Origin: an uncultured Bacteroidota bacterium
GTDB taxonomy: Bacteria > Bacteroidota > Bacteroidia > Flavobacteriales > Flavobacteriaceae
DNA: 43,297 bases
Assembly: GCA_902523665.1 (NCBI GenBank)
Contig: CABZAD010000009.1
Location: forward strand, 1-43,297
Reading direction: 5' to 3'
Shown: positions 42,286 to 43,297 of the stretch, piece after piece
Position numbering within the stretch: position 1 is the first letter of the stretch
Layout: each line of letters opens with the position of its first letter
Notes under the pieces: generated by a model
Databases searched by the model: none
Told to the model about the DNA's origin: nothing
The model's input: only the letters and a program-made list of their open reading frames with translations
Program-made: the position numbers and the translations under genes

Positions 42286-43280
42286 AAATTCTTTATGCAA
42301 TTCAAACTACAGGGAATGGACATCTTGCGAGAGCTCAAAGTATAATTCCTAGATTAAAAGAAATTGCAGATATTGATATTATTACAAGCGGTCCTAAAAA
42401 TGATTTTTTATTGGAAGAAAAGCCTATTTATAATTATTATGGACTTACATTTTTCTATACAGATACTGGTGCAGTCAATTGGTTAAAAACTATTTTTTTA
42501 AACAACTATTTTAGGTTCATTAAAGAAATTATCTCATGCCCCGTTAGAAAATATGACTTAATCATAAATGATTTTGAACCTGTTTCAGCTTGGTCAGCTA
42601 AATTTAAAAATATTAAATGTTTTGAGCTTACCAATCAATACTCTATGGGGCTTAAAAATATACCAAAGCCAAATAATTATTCAAGAATAGTTTTGCATGC
42701 AATTAAATATATTATTCCTTCAAATCTTGGTTATGGATATCACTATAAAAAATATACTGATAGAATTTTTTTTCCAATAATTAGAGACAAAGTGAGGAAC
42801 CTGGAAATTTCAAGAAGTGATGAAATTATTATTTATTTACCCACTTATTCTCCTTCAAATTTAATTGAAGTAATTAGTCAGCTTCCACAAAATAAAAAAT
42901 GGACAATTTTTTCAGCTGATGTAAAATTAAAAAAGATTATTTCAAAAGTTAAATTAGAGCCATTGTCCGAAGAATTATTTTTAGAAAAATTTGCATCGTG
43001 TTATGGGATTGTTTGTGCTGGTGGGTTTGCAACAACATCTGAGGCAATTTTTCTTGGAAAACCTATGTTAGTTATACCTGTTGAAGCTCAGATAGAACAG
43101 CAATTTAACGCAGCAGCACTAAAAAAAGAAGGGGTTACGGTCATTGACAGGTTTTCCTCTAAAAATATTGATCATATTTCAAAATGGGTTGACTCACCAA
43201 AAATTTTTGAAATAAAGTACAAAGACGAGTCTAAAGAAATAGTTGAAAAATTAATTGACGATTACTCAAATCTTAACTAA
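42282..43280 (+). CDS. Glycosyltransferase, GT-B/MurG-like
   Basis: A 332-residue GT-B-fold protein. The N-terminal ILYAIQTTGNGHLARAQSI has the GxGHxxR pattern of MurG/UGT-type acceptor domains, and the C-terminal VCAGGFATTSEAIFLGKPMLVIPVEAQIEQQFNAAALKKEGV contains the nucleotide-sugar-binding G-G-x-x-T-x-x-E-A and P-x-x-x-x-x-x-Q-x-x-N-A-x motifs. Reading starts in the last bases of the phosphoesterase gene (ATGA overlap), so both are made together. Donor and acceptor are unknown. The pair likely serves cell-envelope glycolipid synthesis, an inference from context. Confidence 0.83.
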   Translation: MKILYAIQTTGNGHLARAQSIIPRLKEIADIDIITSGPKNDFLLEEKPIYNYYGLTFFYTDTGAVNWLKTIFLNNYFRFIKEIISCPVRKYDLIINDFEPVSAWSAKFKNIKCFELTNQYSMGLKNIPKPNNYSRIVLHAIKYIIPSNLGYGYHYKKYTDRIFFPIIRDKVRNLEISRSDEIIIYLPTYSPSNLIEVISQLPQNKKWTIFSADVKLKKIISKVKLEPLSEELFLEKFASCYGIVCAGGFATTSEAIFLGKPMLVIPVEAQIEQQFNAAALKKEGVTVIDRFSSKNIDHISKWVDSPKIFEIKYKDESKEIVEKLIDDYSNLN

Positions 43281-43297
43281 AACTTATTATGGAAAAA

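Noticed and set aside
43289..43297. ATG GAA AAA at the window end as a new gene start
   Set aside because: Only three codons are visible after the glycosyltransferase stop; this cannot support a gene call.
1..43297. CRISPR arrays, insertion sequences, phage or defence genes
   Set aside because: No direct-repeat arrays, transposase motifs, terminal inverted repeats or phage/defence domains were seen anywhere in the window.

Overview
This window is a compact, strongly AT-rich chromosomal segment of a Bacteroidota bacterium, most likely an order Flavobacteriales member of the small, streamlined marine kind. The evidence is Bacteroidota-restricted families (DUF4271, DUF3098, DUF4296, a type of HemD found beside DUF4271), characteristic neighbourhoods (ftsX-DUF3098-truB; pyrH-frr-asnS-rpoN; MotA/TolQ-ExbD-ExbD-barrel protein; GT2-pyrC-DUF4296), near-absence of Shine-Dalgarno sequences, and several exact TAnnTTTG (-7) promoter boxes just upstream of genes. 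Coding density is very high: many genes overlap by 1-8 bases and no gene-free stretch exceeds about 130 bases. The lineage and habitat are inferences; the families are read from the sequence.

Layout. 1-1758: the end of a VWA-domain gene plus a MoxR/chelatase-like AAA ATPase. 1755-4215 (minus): ferredoxin/NADP reductase, Nfu-type scaffold and Mrp ATPase, an iron-sulfur/redox operon. 4277-6211 (minus): response regulator, histidine kinase and an alkyltransferase-like protein lacking the acceptor cysteine. 6284-9951 (minus): polyprenol-phosphate mannosyltransferase, dihydroorotase, DUF4296 lipoprotein and tyrS. 9996-11418 (plus): DUF4271 and hemD. 11415-15230 (minus): leuS, a SemiSWEET and a YugP-type metallopeptidase. 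15314-21314 (plus): ftsX, DUF3098, truB, pyrH, frr, asnS, rpoN. 21306-24320 (minus): a TolQ/ExbB-type proton channel, a small membrane protein, two ExbD proteins and a barrel protein.

24433-29566 is the most accessory-looking part: an exported creatininase-family enzyme, a PhoPQ-activated (PqaA-like) hydrolase, a FabH-like ketosynthase, an exported alpha/beta hydrolase and an SGNH esterase lipoprotein. A tRNA-Ser(GGA) and tatD follow. The 2-oxoglutarate dehydrogenase genes odhA (E1) and odhB (E2) are split by an opposite-strand Tat-exported sugar isomerase/epimerase-like gene. 35547-37238 holds umuC followed by umuD. 37235-40791 (minus) encodes a FadN/FadA beta-oxidation pair, divergent from an SCP2 protein and a solitary AraC-type half-domain. 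The window ends with a metallophosphoesterase and a glycosyltransferase.

Most of the window is core housekeeping. No mobile element, CRISPR array, phage or obvious defence system was seen. The more interesting points are near-leaderless GTG starts next to -7 boxes, the split odhA/odhB pair, the exported-hydrolase cluster, and key-residue changes in otherwise recognisable enzymes.
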